Assembly (NCBI RefSeq): GCF_028606985.1
Contig: NZ_CP117416.1
Coordinates: forward strand, 2,580,001-2,644,000
From: Paenibacillus kyungheensis
GTDB taxonomy: Bacteria; Bacillota; Bacilli; Paenibacillales; Paenibacillaceae
Direction: 5' to 3'
Length of the DNA: 64,000 nucleotides
Position numbers and translations under genes: made by a program. Below are positions 55,907 to 64,000 of this stretch, in pieces. The first letter of the stretch is position 1. Every line of letters starts with the position of its first letter. The notes under the pieces were generated by a model. It was not told where the DNA came from and searched no databases. It saw nothing but the letters and a program-made list of their open reading frames with translations.

Positions 55907-56386
55907 TCATAGTTCTAATAGAAATATAATTGAATCGCGGTCAGGATAATCATATTTAATTGGTAAGTTCTGTTTATCAGTCTCTTTAAAGCCCACCTTT
56001 TTATAAAAACTGTGCGATCTTGTTGCTTTAGATGGAGTATCTAAAATGATCTTAGAAAAACCTTGTTTTTTAGCAAAATCAAGTAAAGCTTCAAAGAGCT
56101 TTTTGCCTGTCCCAAATTCTTTGCCTCGATAGTCTTTATAAACGAAAAATTTCTTTAATACAGCAATCTCTTTATTTTTCTTTTGCAAACCAATTGAACC
56201 GATAACCTCTTCTTTATCATTTAAGGCTATCCAAAAATTACCGCCGTCATTTATATAATTTGAATGAATATCTAGAATATCTGGTTGTTCTTCAACACCA
56301 ATACCCACTCCATATTCGACATTTTGTACATGCAATATTAATGTAATAACTTCTTCTTTATATCTATCATTATAAACTGTAATCAT
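55907..56386 (-). CDS. GNAT-family N-acetyltransferase
   Basis: 159 residues, the usual length for a single GNAT domain. Motif A includes KKFFVYKDYRGKEFGTGKKL, the acetyl-CoA pyrophosphate loop, and the C-terminal part has SHSFYKKVGF. The ATG is preceded by TAGGAGGAT at good spacing. It stands alone between AT-rich gaps. The acceptor substrate cannot be inferred. Confidence 0.85.
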   Translation of the reverse strand: MITVYNDRYKEEVITLILHVQNVEYGVGIGVEEQPDILDIHSNYINDGGNFWIALNDKEEVIGSIGLQKKNKEIAVLKKFFVYKDYRGKEFGTGKKLFEALLDFAKKQGFSKIILDTPSKATRSHSFYKKVGFKETDKQNLPIKYDYPDRDSIIFLLEL

Positions 56387-56713
56387 TGAGTAGATCCTCC
56401 TAACGTTTTATTAAAAGAATTCTATTATATATCCTTTTTAAAATTCCTCTGCTTTACTACTCTCCAAAATACACTTAGATTAGCTTTATTTGGGTAGAGT
56501 TACTGCGCTGTTTTCATTATCTCATTAAAGCGTTCAAAATCTTGGAGGTAATTTTATTTCTCGTTAATAATTCTGAATTTATCTTCATCTTCAGGTTTCT
56601 TATATCTAGTAACCACTGAATATAACTTTGGCATGTCAATTTTGTCGAGCGTCTCTATCCACTCCACTCAATTTTCGTTATTTCTTTCTGCTGATAGATT
56701 ATTGATGTCTGGC
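56387..56713. other. Gap between two minus-strand genes
   Basis: It holds a decayed EthD-like fragment (56,554-56,634) and upstream AT-rich sequence of the acetyltransferase. I see no complete gene. Confidence 0.55.
56554..56634 (-). pseudogene. Remnant resembling the N-terminus of an EthD-family small protein
   Basis: A 26-codon minus-strand frame starts MPKLYSVVTRYKKPEDEDKF and then stops at TAA (56554-56556). The pattern of a short strand, then YKKPED, is typical of EthD/dimeric ferredoxin-like proteins. It is far shorter than the ~100 residues expected. Low-confidence family call. Confidence 0.3.
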
Positions 56714-57397
56714 TTAAAGGTTGATCATTTCTCCAGGGTTAAGCACAATGCCTACCCCTTCTTTAAGCAGAGAAGCGAAGTAATGTGGATCTTGTTCAAT
56801 AAATGGGAATGTGTTGAAATGAATCGGCACAACTTGTTTGGCTTGAAGCCAATCTGTGGCTACAGCGGCGTCTTCTGGTCCCATGGTATGGTTGTCTCCG
56901 ATTGGGAGAAAAGCGATATCGATATCGTTGCGTTCCCCGATCACTTTCATATCGTAGAAAAGGCCTGTATCACCTGCATGATATATCGTTTTACCTTCAG
57001 CTGTGAATAGAATTCCGGTAGGCATTCCCGTGTAGGTGATGGTTCGGGTCTCCGGGTTAATATAACTAGAACTATGAAAAGCCTGAGTCAGTTTTACTCG
57101 TCCAAAGTCGAAGGTGTGCGCTCCACCAATACTCATAGCATGGGTTCTCACGCCTTCCCAGCCGATCACATCTGCCAGCTCTGCCGAGGCAACAACCAAT
57201 GCGTTGTTGCGTTTCGCAATGTCTACAGTATCGCCTACATGATCACCATGACCGTGAGTTAACAAGATGATGTCTGCTTGTATGGTGGTTGCATCCAGAT
57301 CTGTAGTAGTGTTGCCTGTAATAAATGGATCGATCAGAATAATAATTCCATTCGTTTCAATTTTTACAACGGAATGTCCATGATAGGATACTTTCAT
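56714..57397 (-). CDS. Metal-dependent hydrolase, metallo-beta-lactamase fold (UPF0173)
   Basis: 227 residues, full length for the UPF0173 (YtkL-like) group. It starts [14 protein letters not shown] and has the metal motif [11 protein letters not shown], a further AGDTGLF Asp region, and a C-terminal VPIHFNTFP histidine. Two metal ions are expected. The substrate is unknown. The ATG is preceded by AGGAG. It is the last gene of a three-gene minus-strand group with the azoreductase and the tautomerase, so it may share their promoter. Confidence 0.9.
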   Translation of the reverse strand: MKVSYHGHSVVKIETNGIIILIDPFITGNTTTDLDATTIQADIILLTHGHGDHVGDTVDIAKRNNALVVASAELADVIGWEGVRTHAMSIGGAHTFDFGRVKLTQAFHSSSYINPETRTITYTGMPTGILFTAEGKTIYHAGDTGLFYDMKVIGERNDIDIAFLPIGDNHTMGPEDAAVATDWLQAKQVVPIHFNTFPFIEQDPHYFASLLKEGVGIVLNPGEMINL

Positions 57398-57509
57398 TTG
57401 TATTTCTCCTTTAATTAATTGGCTATTTCTGCATAGCGAGAGGAAAACCTGTTAACGTATACCCATTTATTTTGCTGGACAGCCGACCCGTAATTTGTCC
57501 AATGTAATC

Positions 57510-58145
57510 TTAAAAGGTTTTGGCGGCTATGCGTGCTTTCTCCACTCCATCAGCTTTAATCTGTAAAGCGCGGTCTCCTGCAGTGGATACTCCTTCTATA
57601 AACAAATTATCGAAGTCGGTGATACCTACGAAGTTCAATACGGTTTTCAAATGACGGCTTCCATTCTCCCGATCTGCTACAGGTCCTTCCGAGTAAATGC
57701 CGCCAGTAGCTTGGATGTGGAACGCTTTTTTATTTTTAAGCAGACCCACTGGACCATTCTCTGTATATTTAAAAGTTTTGGCTCTAACACAGAAAGAATC
57801 AATATACGCCTTCATTATAGGAGGATAAGAGAAATTCCACATCGGTGTTACAAACACATACTTGTCTGCAGCAATGAATTCATCCAGCAAAGTACTGAGC
57901 AGAGTTAATTTTTGTTGTTGTGCGGCAGACAATTGATCGAATGAACCACCATTCTGAATGGTTCCCCATGCTTCCCATACGTCAACATCAATTTGTGGAA
58001 TATCGCGTTGATACAGGTCTACATGAACTACTTCATCTTCTGGATTAGTTTCTTTGTATGCTTGTATGAATTGTTCTCCGACAGAAAGGCTGTAAGATGC
58101 GTCAAGGTGACCAGGATGTGCCGTAATATAAAGTACAGTTGACAT
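57510..58145 (-). CDS. azoR: FMN-dependent NADH-azoreductase/quinone reductase
   Basis: 211 residues of the AzoR flavodoxin-like family. The FMN phosphate-binding start (ITAHPGHLDASYS), the flavin-ring loop PMWNFSYPPIMKAYID and the ATGGIYSEGP loop are all present. It performs two-electron reduction of quinones, azo dyes and similar electrophiles, acting in the cytosol. An AAAGGGG site precedes the ATG. It sits 33 bp after the tautomerase stop codon, in one probable operon controlled from the shared divergent region with the STAND regulator. Confidence 0.92.
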   Translation of the reverse strand: MSTVLYITAHPGHLDASYSLSVGEQFIQAYKETNPEDEVVHVDLYQRDIPQIDVDVWEAWGTIQNGGSFDQLSAAQQQKLTLLSTLLDEFIAADKYVFVTPMWNFSYPPIMKAYIDSFCVRAKTFKYTENGPVGLLKNKKAFHIQATGGIYSEGPVADRENGSRHLKTVLNFVGITDFDNLFIEGVSTAGDRALQIKADGVEKARIAAKTF

Positions 58146-58178
58146 AATTAAAATTTCCCCTTTAATTGAATATATTTT

Positions 58179-58562
58179 TTATACAATAAACGGAGCGAAT
58201 CCGTTACCATAAGACCAGTTTTCTTTATTGACTTCGACCAAATTGATGAATACATCTTCCATTCTAATATCGCACTGCTGATGTAGTTGCTGAGCTAAAG
58301 CCTCATAGAACTCTTTCTTCACTTCAGCTGAACGGCCGGCATTTAAAGTGATCTGAACGATGAGAAAACCGTCACTTCTATCCATATCCAGAAAATTCCG
58401 ATCAAAGTTGAAATTCTCATGATCAAGTTCTTCTATAATCAGAAAGCGATCGTTCTGGGGAACGTGAAGCTTGTCTACAATCGTCTGTAAGACAACCTCG
58501 ACAATAAGTGCTTTTTCTTCACTAAAGCGCCCTTTTAATGTGGTAATACGAGTTAATGGCAT
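58179..58562 (-). CDS. Tautomerase-family protein (4-oxalocrotonate tautomerase-like)
   Basis: 127 residues beginning Met-Pro, so Pro1 can act as the catalytic base after Met removal. The length and the EVNKENWSYGNG end resemble the Tautomerase_2 (YusQ-like) group. Such enzymes act on enols or halogenated acrylates; the substrate here is unknown. A strong AAAAGGAG site precedes the ATG. It is the first gene of the minus-strand group with the azoreductase and the metallo-hydrolase, and is divergent from the regulator. Confidence 0.85.
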   Translation of the reverse strand: MPLTRITTLKGRFSEEKALIVEVVLQTIVDKLHVPQNDRFLIIEELDHENFNFDRNFLDMDRSDGFLIVQITLNAGRSAEVKKEFYEALAQQLHQQCDIRMEDVFINLVEVNKENWSYGNGFAPFIV

Positions 58563-58616
58563 GTGTGTTATCTCCTTTTATTGTTGATATGGCTAATTAT
58601 ATCTGTTAGAATCCAG

Positions 58617-58642
58617 AACACGAATGTACATAAGTTCGTGTT
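58617..58642. promoter_or_regulatory. Candidate operator in the divergent region
   Basis: AACACGAA (58617-58624) and TTCGTGTT (58635-58642) form perfect 8-bp arms around 10 nt centred on a TGTACA-like core. The site lies between the divergent start codons at 58,562 and 58,686, so one regulator bound here could control both directions. Confidence 0.55.
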
Positions 58643-58685
58643 TGTTCGTTTAAAGAAACGGAAACTATGGAATTCAGGTGATAGG

Positions 58686-61214
58686 ATGGAAGACGAGAAA
58701 TTGTCAAAAGATTGGCCTCATGAATGGATTAAAAAAATTCGTTCTAGACCTTCCAAGTACGGTTTGTCCAAGCGAATGCGGCAAGTGGACTTGGCACAGC
58801 GGGTCGGTGTGGATCCGCGAACTGTGCAGCAATGGGAAAATGGAGACCGACTTCCTAGTGTAGGCAGTCTCAAGCGAATAATCCAAGCGTTTTACGAAGA
58901 AGGAATTCTCTTAGAAGCAGATCCGCGTCAAGAGGCGGAAGAGCTTTGGAATACTATAAAACGCTTCTCGGAAGCACGATCAGCGACCTCAAGAGAGTTT
59001 CCAGATTTCGATAGTGCCTGGTTCGACACATTGGCTACTATAGAAGCGATCACACCGAAACCCCAAATGGCTGCGTCACGGTCTTCAATTGCGGCAGCAC
59101 AACGACTGCCAAAGATCCCTACACTCTTCGTTGGACGAAGTTTAGCTATAGCTGATTTGAAAGAACAACTGAATACTCATTCTCTAGTCTCTGTCGTGGG
59201 CCCTGGAGGAATAGGCAAAACATCTCTTGCTGTTCAGGTGGCTTCGATGCTTGAGGAGCCGGATTTGCAAGGAATATGGATGTTTGAATTCGGCTCTCTC
59301 AAAGATCCACAAGACTTGGGTCAGTTGCTATTGTCCACACTAAATCTACAGAACCAAGAGAACAGAACGGAGCTTCAAACGATACTAGAGACCATATCCG
59401 ATCAGAAAATGCTCTTTATTTTTGATAATTGTGAACATGTTATTGATGCAAGTGCATCTTTGGCTGAATCACTTCTTGCATCCGCTCCGGGACTGACGAT
59501 CCTTGTTACCAGTCGAGAACCACTCAATATTCCTGGGGAATCTGTCTATCGGTTGCCTCCTTTATCTTTTCCTACAGATGAGCATTCGCTTGAGCAACTA
59601 TCTGAAAAGGAGATTATGGCCTTTGAAGCCGTACAACTCTTTTTGGAACGGGCGCTTATGATTGCACCTCAGTTTCCACATACATTGCCTAACCTCAGGC
59701 TTGTCGGAACTATTTGCAAGAAGCTGGAAGGAATACCATTAGCTATTGAGCTAGCTGTTGCCCGAATGAATATGCTGACACTGGAACAGATCAAAGAACG
59801 TCTGGGAAATCTATTGACGTTGCTGACAGCAGGCAAGCGAACAGCTGCAAACCGACATCAAACGCTCAAATCTACAATTGATTGGAGTTATGAATTACTG
59901 AATAGCAAGGAACGTCTACTATTAAGACGGCTTAGTGTATTTACAGGTGGGTTTACTTTGGAGGCAGCAGAAGAAATCTGCATTGATGATCCTAGAATAC
60001 CTGAGGGGGAAAATTGCATCACTAGCAAAGATATGCTCGACCTATTATCAGGTCTGGTGAATAAATCACTAGTATCTATCGAGATCGGTGAGGATTATCG
60101 TTTTATCCGCTACTTTTTACTGGAGACTATCAAAGAATACGCAGGCGAGAAGTTGGAGAACGATACTGATAAGCATCCAAGCAATCCGCTTTTTGAACGA
60201 CATGCACGTTATTATAGTCAATATTTGGTTCGCGCGGAACCCAAGTTTAGGACTAACGAACGCGAAGTCTGTATTGAAGAAGTACGGCGTGAATATGCGA
60301 ATCTGCGTTCTGCTCTAGAATGGTGTTACTCCAATCCCCACGCCTATTCATTTGGACTTCATATGGTCTCTAACCTCTACTGGTTCTGGTTGCACGAAGG
60401 CAGGTTAAAGGAAGGGTTGTTCTGGCTAGATCGCTTTTTGCATAACGAAATACAAGAACTACAGTCTAGCACCGATTTCGCAAAGGCCTTACATGGAAGT
60501 GGTGTCATTCAATTTATTCGTGGAGATATTAAAGGCGCGATGGATTCGACAATCAGAAGCGTGGAACTTACTCGTGATTTGGGAGAACGTTCTCTTCTTT
60601 CCTCCTCTCTTCGTTTGCTAGCATTTCTTCACATCAAACAGAAAAACTTTGAAGAAGCCGAACCATTGGTACAGATGAGTATTGATATCGCTAGAAAAAC
60701 AGATGATTTGTGGAATTTAGCTTCTTCATTGCATGCTTACGGAAAGCTCCGATTAGAACAAAATAATTACCTTGAGGCGTCTAAACTTCTGAATGAGAGT
60801 ATACATTTCTTCGAAGCGGTTCAGGATCAATGGGAAATGTCTGGTCCATATGAAAGTCTAGGCTATTCCGCCCTAAAGCTTGACCAGCTTACGACTTCTA
60901 TTGAATATTTTAAAAAATGTATCGCTGTAAGCCAGATCTACAGAGGTTCTTGGATTTTATCACGCGGTATTGAAGGATTAGCCATTGCGGTATGTAACAA
61001 GAAAGCTTTTACCGAAGCTGCAATACTTCTCGGAGCTGCTGAGAAAGGGCGTCAAAACTCTGGCGGGGAGGATACACCTAATTTTCCCGCAGAGCACGAA
61101 AAGGTAATTGTTGATCTTAAGCATGTTTTTTCTGATCAGGAATTGCATCAATTGTGGAGTAAAGGTGCAACAATGACACGGTCACAAGCGCTTGCGTATT
61201 CACTAGAGATTTAG
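58686..61214 (+). CDS. HTH-ATPase-TPR (STAND) transcriptional regulator
   Basis: The frame is open from 58563, but the ATG at 58686 has an AGGTGAT site and begins just before the DNA-binding domain, giving 842 residues. Residues ~25-70 are an XRE-type helix-turn-helix (QVDLAQRVGVDPRTVQQWEN). An NB-ARC-like ATPase follows: Walker A GPGGIGKTS at 172-180, Walker B LFIFDNCEH and the GIPLAIEL motif. The C-terminal ~350 residues are TPR-like helical repeats. Such AfsR/MalT-style switches oligomerise on ligand and nucleotide binding. It is divergent from the tautomerase-azoreductase-hydrolase group and is its likely controller. The ligand is unknown. Confidence 0.9.
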   Translation: MEDEKLSKDWPHEWIKKIRSRPSKYGLSKRMRQVDLAQRVGVDPRTVQQWENGDRLPSVGSLKRIIQAFYEEGILLEADPRQEAEELWNTIKRFSEARSATSREFPDFDSAWFDTLATIEAITPKPQMAASRSSIAAAQRLPKIPTLFVGRSLAIADLKEQLNTHSLVSVVGPGGIGKTSLAVQVASMLEEPDLQGIWMFEFGSLKDPQDLGQLLLSTLNLQNQENRTELQTILETISDQKMLFIFDNCEHVIDASASLAESLLASAPGLTILVTSREPLNIPGESVYRLPPLSFPTDEHSLEQLSEKEIMAFEAVQLFLERALMIAPQFPHTLPNLRLVGTICKKLEGIPLAIELAVARMNMLTLEQIKERLGNLLTLLTAGKRTAANRHQTLKSTIDWSYELLNSKERLLLRRLSVFTGGFTLEAAEEICIDDPRIPEGENCITSKDMLDLLSGLVNKSLVSIEIGEDYRFIRYFLLETIKEYAGEKLENDTDKHPSNPLFERHARYYSQYLVRAEPKFRTNEREVCIEEVRREYANLRSALEWCYSNPHAYSFGLHMVSNLYWFWLHEGRLKEGLFWLDRFLHNEIQELQSSTDFAKALHGSGVIQFIRGDIKGAMDSTIRSVELTRDLGERSLLSSSLRLLAFLHIKQKNFEEAEPLVQMSIDIARKTDDLWNLASSLHAYGKLRLEQNNYLEASKLLNESIHFFEAVQDQWEMSGPYESLGYSALKLDQLTTSIEYFKKCIAVSQIYRGSWILSRGIEGLAIAVCNKKAFTEAAILLGAAEKGRQNSGGEDTPNFPAEHEKVIVDLKHVFSDQELHQLWSKGATMTRSQALAYSLEI

Positions 61215-61236
61215 ACGATAAACAGTAACAAGAGCC

Positions 61237-61269
61237 GACCGTTTTCGTTTTAATTTTCGGAAAACGGTC
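61237..61269 (+). terminator. Hairpin after the STAND regulator
   Basis: GACCGTTTTC (61237-61246) pairs perfectly with GAAAACGGTC (61260-61269), 23 bp after the stop codon. No T run follows, so it is a weak terminator call. Confidence 0.5.
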
Positions 61270-61413
61270 AGCCACTTTGCTTATAGTTGAGGCGAGTATT
61301 TTTAATTTAGGTACTCACCTATTTGTTTTTGGCTCACACAATGTATTTGGTCTAAACCGTTGAATTTTTTTATCTGCTTCATATTGTTTCTAAAGTTCAC
61401 CTAAAATCATAAT

Positions 61414-61465
61414 AAAACCTCCTATAAGAGCAATAATTCTAGCATGCTTCTACATAGGAGGTTTT
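61414..61465. terminator. Bidirectional terminator-like hairpin
   Basis: AAAACCTCCTAT (61414-61425) pairs perfectly with ATAGGAGGTTTT (61454-61465) around 28 nt. A's on the left and T's on the right allow termination in both directions between convergent genes. An insertion-element relic is the alternative. Confidence 0.55.
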
Positions 61466-61665
61466 CATTTTATAAATTGATTTAACGTTTCACGCTAGTT
61501 GCATATATTCTTTATTCAACGGTGAGGTGATGCTTTATAAGTTTCTTGCATAAAAAGAGAACAACATCGTATTAAAGTTAGAACCCACTATAAGTTGTCC
61601 CACTAAAGCAAAAAACGCAGATCGATCTAAAGTACGATCAAATAGATAGAGATTACTCCCGTATT

Positions 61666-62634
61666 TTAATTAAAGTCTTGCATTAAATTGTCTACCACTT
61701 CTTTTACAGTTATAATTTCTTTGATTGGTGTGATTCCGGTACCTACAGAAATATATCCATCGTCTGTATTTCCTTCTAGCATCCCGATACGCATGCCATC
61801 AAACAAAAATTTTGATGTTTCTTCACGGCTAGCACCTTGATTATCCATTTCTACTAATTTATTCGCTAATTTAGTAGGTAAAGAACGATAGTATGCTGGT
61901 AGAGTACGAAACATTAACAAATCTTCTGCTGTAGCATCTACAATCATTTGTTTGACGTTTTCTGCTGCTGGATTTTCTTTTGTTGGAATAAAGACACTAC
62001 CCGCAAATACACCTTCAGCGCCTAAAGCAAATGCAGCACGCACTCCTCTAACGTCTCCTATCCCACCGGCTGCCATTACAGGAATATTTATAGCATCTGC
62101 AATCATGGGTACAATCGAAAATGTTCCAATAACTCGTTCTGGAACTGTTCCCCCTTCATCAAATCCAGTCGCAACATAAATATCGATTCCAAGTGCTTCT
62201 GCAGCTTTTGCATCTTTAATAGTAGGAGTAAGCGGTCTATAAACAATTTTAATATTGTTATCTTTTAATGGTTTGAAGATTTTTTCATACGGTAAACCCG
62301 GCAAACCGTTCACAAGAACAACAGGAACTTTCTCTTCAATAACGGTTTCTATCATTCGCCACATGTAATTCAGATCACTACCTCCAATGATAACTGTTCC
62401 AAATGGCTTTTCCGTTAATGTTTTTGTTTTTTGTATTTCAGTTCTTAATCTTTCAGCAGTTAATTCGGGTGAACGATTAGGAGTCCTATCAACCTGACCG
62501 GCAGTTGCTGCTAGAAATCCTAATCCCCCCGCATTGCTAACCGCTGCAACAAATTCCGCATTCGTAAGCCAAGACATTGGGCCCTGTATAATCGGTTTTT
62601 CTATACCTAAAATTTCACATATTCTATTGTTCAT
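61666..62634 (-). CDS. Nitronate monooxygenase/FabK-family FMN enzyme
   Basis: 322 residues of the NMO/2-nitropropane dioxygenase-FabK family. The start (KPIIQGPMSWLTNAEFVAAV) is followed by the GGLGFLAA loop, phosphate-binding AAGGIGDVRGVRAA and GAEGVFAGSVF. Members oxidise nitronates or reduce enoyl-ACP with FMN. I cannot separate the two by motif alone, but the length and the lack of fab neighbours favour the detoxifying type. A GGAGGG site precedes the ATG. It follows a MarR gene on the same strand, with its own operator-bearing promoter in the gap. Confidence 0.87.
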   Translation of the reverse strand: MNNRICEILGIEKPIIQGPMSWLTNAEFVAAVSNAGGLGFLAATAGQVDRTPNRSPELTAERLRTEIQKTKTLTEKPFGTVIIGGSDLNYMWRMIETVIEEKVPVVLVNGLPGLPYEKIFKPLKDNNIKIVYRPLTPTIKDAKAAEALGIDIYVATGFDEGGTVPERVIGTFSIVPMIADAINIPVMAAGGIGDVRGVRAAFALGAEGVFAGSVFIPTKENPAAENVKQMIVDATAEDLLMFRTLPAYYRSLPTKLANKLVEMDNQGASREETSKFLFDGMRIGMLEGNTDDGYISVGTGITPIKEIITVKEVVDNLMQDFN

Positions 62635-62736
62635 TATTGAACCCTCCAGGTTTCAAATATTTCTAACACTATCTTGTCCGTAATTACTTTGTCTGCTAAA
62701 TAAATTCATTTGACTGATTAGAATATCTTGAAGTAT

Positions 62737-62772
62737 TTTGATAATTATTTAGTATACTAAGTAATTATCAAA
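62737..62772 (-). promoter_or_regulatory. Operator-promoter upstream of the nitronate monooxygenase gene
   Basis: TTTGATAATTA (62737-62747) and its complement (62762-62772) enclose TTAGTATACTAA, making a 36-bp near-perfect palindrome. On the minus strand, TTGATA (62766-62771) and TAATTA (62742-62747) with an 18-nt gap could be -35 and -10. The palindrome core TTTAGN4CTAA matches the site before the marR gene. Confidence 0.65.
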
Positions 62773-62781
62773 GAAAATAAC

Positions 62782-63207
62782 TTAGTGCAAGTTATTTTCC
62801 ATGCGTTTTAATAAATCTCGTAGTATGAGACGTTCTTCATCTGATATGGACTGAAGTAATTTATCTTGTTGTCGTTTCCATTTTAATCTAACTGGCTCTT
62901 CTAATTCTTTACCTTTGCTCGTTAGATATATTCGCATAACTCTCGCGTCTTCTTCATCACGTTTACGGTATATGACACCATTTTGCTCTAGCGTTTTAAC
63001 CATATTTGTGACTGTAGGCGGTTCGCATCTTAAATGTTCACATAGTTGCATTTGCGTTATTCCATCACCCAACCATAAACGCGCAAGTAGATTATCTTGA
63101 CCTACGTATAAATTAAGTTCTCTAAGACTTTCACTATAATCCCGACGCGTCTGGGAGGAAACCTTATCCAAAGATCCACGGATTTCACAGTCAATATTAA
63201 CCTTCAT
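62782..63207 (-). CDS. MarR-family transcriptional regulator
   Basis: 141 residues, normal for MarR. The winged helix includes the recognition region LCEHLRCEPPTVTNMVKTLE and the wing YRKRDEEDARVMRIYLTSKG. The ATG follows AGGAGG. MarR dimers bind palindromes and release them on contact with phenolic ligands or on oxidation. Matching palindromes lie over its own promoter and before the nitronate monooxygenase gene, so it probably represses both. A single Cys in LCEHLRCE-like positions (two Cys in that helix region) might sense oxidants, but that is speculative. Confidence 0.9.
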   Translation of the reverse strand: MKVNIDCEIRGSLDKVSSQTRRDYSESLRELNLYVGQDNLLARLWLGDGITQMQLCEHLRCEPPTVTNMVKTLEQNGVIYRKRDEEDARVMRIYLTSKGKELEEPVRLKWKRQQDKLLQSISDEERLILRDLLKRMENNLH

Positions 63208-63226
63208 AGATAAACCTCCTAGCCAA

Positions 63227-63273
63227 ATATATTTAGCACGCTAAATATATCATAGTCGTTTTTAAGCTGTCAA
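63227..63273 (-). promoter_or_regulatory. marR promoter with overlapping operator
   Basis: On the minus strand, TTGACA (63268-63273), an 18-nt spacer and TGA-TATATT (-10 at 63244-63249) form a good extended promoter. ATATATTTAG (63227-63236) and CTAAATATAT (63241-63250) make a palindrome with 10-bp arms across the -10, fit for autorepression. Confidence 0.7.
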
Positions 63274-63573
63274 TGGTACTTCCCAGAAAGCGAACATAAA
63301 CCCCATTTCATTCAAAGAAGGTACAACAACTTTTTTACTCTTCCTCCCTACGACTTCTAATCAGAAATAAATCTAACCAATGATAGAAAAAATTTACCCT
63401 GAACGGTATGAACTTGTTTTAAAACTTCATTAGGTGATGTAATCGGTCTTCGGTTCTATTCTGTACTAGCCTAAAGCCCCAAGCAGAGTCTAGGCTTAGG
63501 TTTATTCCTCCTAGTTCCATCCACTGCTATACTTTTTATAAAATACACCGATCCTTTAAAGGAGTGAAATCGT
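63274..63573. other. Intergenic region before the membrane protein gene
   Basis: No gene is seen. A weak stem (AGCCTA with TAGGCT near 63,470-63,495) and the AAAGGAG site at 63558-63564 are the only features I can name. Confidence 0.5.
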
Positions 63574-64000
63574 TTGGAATCTTATGGAATCAATGACAGA
63601 GTAACGAACAAGAAAGACCCGAGCATCGTTCAGAAATCTAGAAAAGGACTACTTGTTTTTTTCGCATGGCTGGTTCCTCTCACATTCCTTAGCTATGTAC
63701 TTGCGATTCATGTATCGCCTATATTTGGTCTTCTACTTATGTGGTCACCAGGATTGTCCTCTTTCTTGACTCGTCTCTTGTTACGTGAAGGATTTGCAGA
63801 TATTTCATTTCGCTTTCGAGGGAAATTAGCTTTTAAATCAATCCCGTTTGTATTGCTTTTTCCAGTGATTATTGGAACACTAGCGTACGGTTTAGCATGG
63901 ATAACAGGATTGGTTGACTTCGTACATACTGACAGCTCATATATGTGGCCATTGGTGGTAAGTATTGTTTATCAGATGTTTGTAGGTACATTACTCGGTG
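63574..64000 (+). CDS. CPBP-type intramembrane protein, N-terminal part (runs off the right edge)
   Basis: A TTG start at 63574 follows AAAGGAG (63558-63564) at 9-nt spacing and opens 142 codons to the window end. After ~25 charged residues come hydrophobic helices: around 27-45, 50-60 (ending MWSPGLSSFLTRLLLREGF), 90-110 and from ~128. The MWSPGL-helix-REGF pattern is typical of CPBP (CAAX protease and bacteriocin-processing) family N-termini. The catalytic EExxxR motif would lie beyond the edge. Function unknown: immunity, processing and general membrane roles occur in this family. Confidence 0.65.
   Translation, partial: MESYGINDRVTNKKDPSIVQKSRKGLLVFFAWLVPLTFLSYVLAIHVSPIFGLLLMWSPGLSSFLTRLLLREGFADISFRFRGKLAFKSIPFVLLFPVIIGTLAYGLAWITGLVDFVHTDSSYMWPLVVSIVYQMFVGTLLG

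Larger units (their letters stand above)
61215..61665. other. Intergenic region between convergent genes
   Basis: It holds two hairpins (61,237 and 61,414) that can end transcription from both sides. No coding sequence is seen. Confidence 0.65.

Noticed and set aside
63466-63500. Terminator or attenuator before the CPBP-type gene
   Set aside because: Only a 6-bp stem without a T run can be drawn.
1-64000. CRISPR arrays, tRNA, rRNA genes and complete insertion sequences
   Set aside because: No regularly spaced repeats, no cloverleaf or rRNA-like sequence and no transposase-like protein were seen in reading the window.

Overview
The window looks like a Bacillota chromosome of the Paenibacillaceae type (Paenibacillus/Brevibacillus-like). 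The evidence is strong AGGAGG-type ribosome sites, moderate GC in genes with very AT-rich gaps, an AT-less (trans-AT) PKS/NRPS assembly line and a C30 carotenoid operon. Genus and species cannot be fixed from sequence alone.

Region 1 (1-46,230, all + strand) is most of a large trans-AT polyketide/non-ribosomal peptide cluster; its left end is outside the window. Read in order it holds: the carrier-domain end of an upstream synthetase; KS-DH-KR-ACP-C-A-PCP; KS-DH-KR-ACP with a papain/BtrH-like C-terminal domain; a NodU-type carbamoyltransferase; a two-domain GNAT; C-A(Ser)-PCP with a half-condensation tail; KS-KR-ACP; KS-ACP-aminotransferase-C-A(Ser)-PCP-E; C-A(Gly, with an embedded luciferase-like monooxygenase)-PCP-E; C-A(Thr)-PCP with a second half-condensation tail; an FkbK-like and an FkbI-like dehydrogenase; a type II thioesterase; and a beta-lactamase-fold serine hydrolase. 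No module has an AT and no synthetase in view ends in a thioesterase. Predicted product traits (inference) are a beta-amino acid made in-line, D-serine, serine, threonine, an oxidised glycine, a carbamoyl ester and possibly a hydroxy- or aminomalonyl-derived unit. I do not recognise the cluster as that of a known compound.

Region 2 (46,231-48,195) is an AT-rich graveyard: the cluster terminator, a decayed XRE-regulator fragment, two tandem palindromes, and a Cap4/DUF4297-like nuclease gene start broken by an in-frame TAG.

Region 3 (48,196-54,836) is an HSL-type alpha/beta hydrolase followed by a C30 (staphyloxanthin-like) carotenoid operon: crtP-like oxidase, aldehyde dehydrogenase, crtN desaturase and crtQ-like glycosyltransferase, closed by a clear terminator. 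No crtM is present in the window. A second copy of the XRE fragment follows, so degenerate duplicates bracket regions 2 and 3.

Region 4 (55,202-64,000) holds stress or housekeeping-like genes: a GNAT, a UPF0173 metallo-hydrolase, an azoreductase and a tautomerase divergent from an HTH-ATPase-TPR (STAND) regulator, a MarR regulator with a nitronate-monooxygenase-like gene carrying matched operators, and the start of a CPBP-type membrane protein that runs off the right edge.
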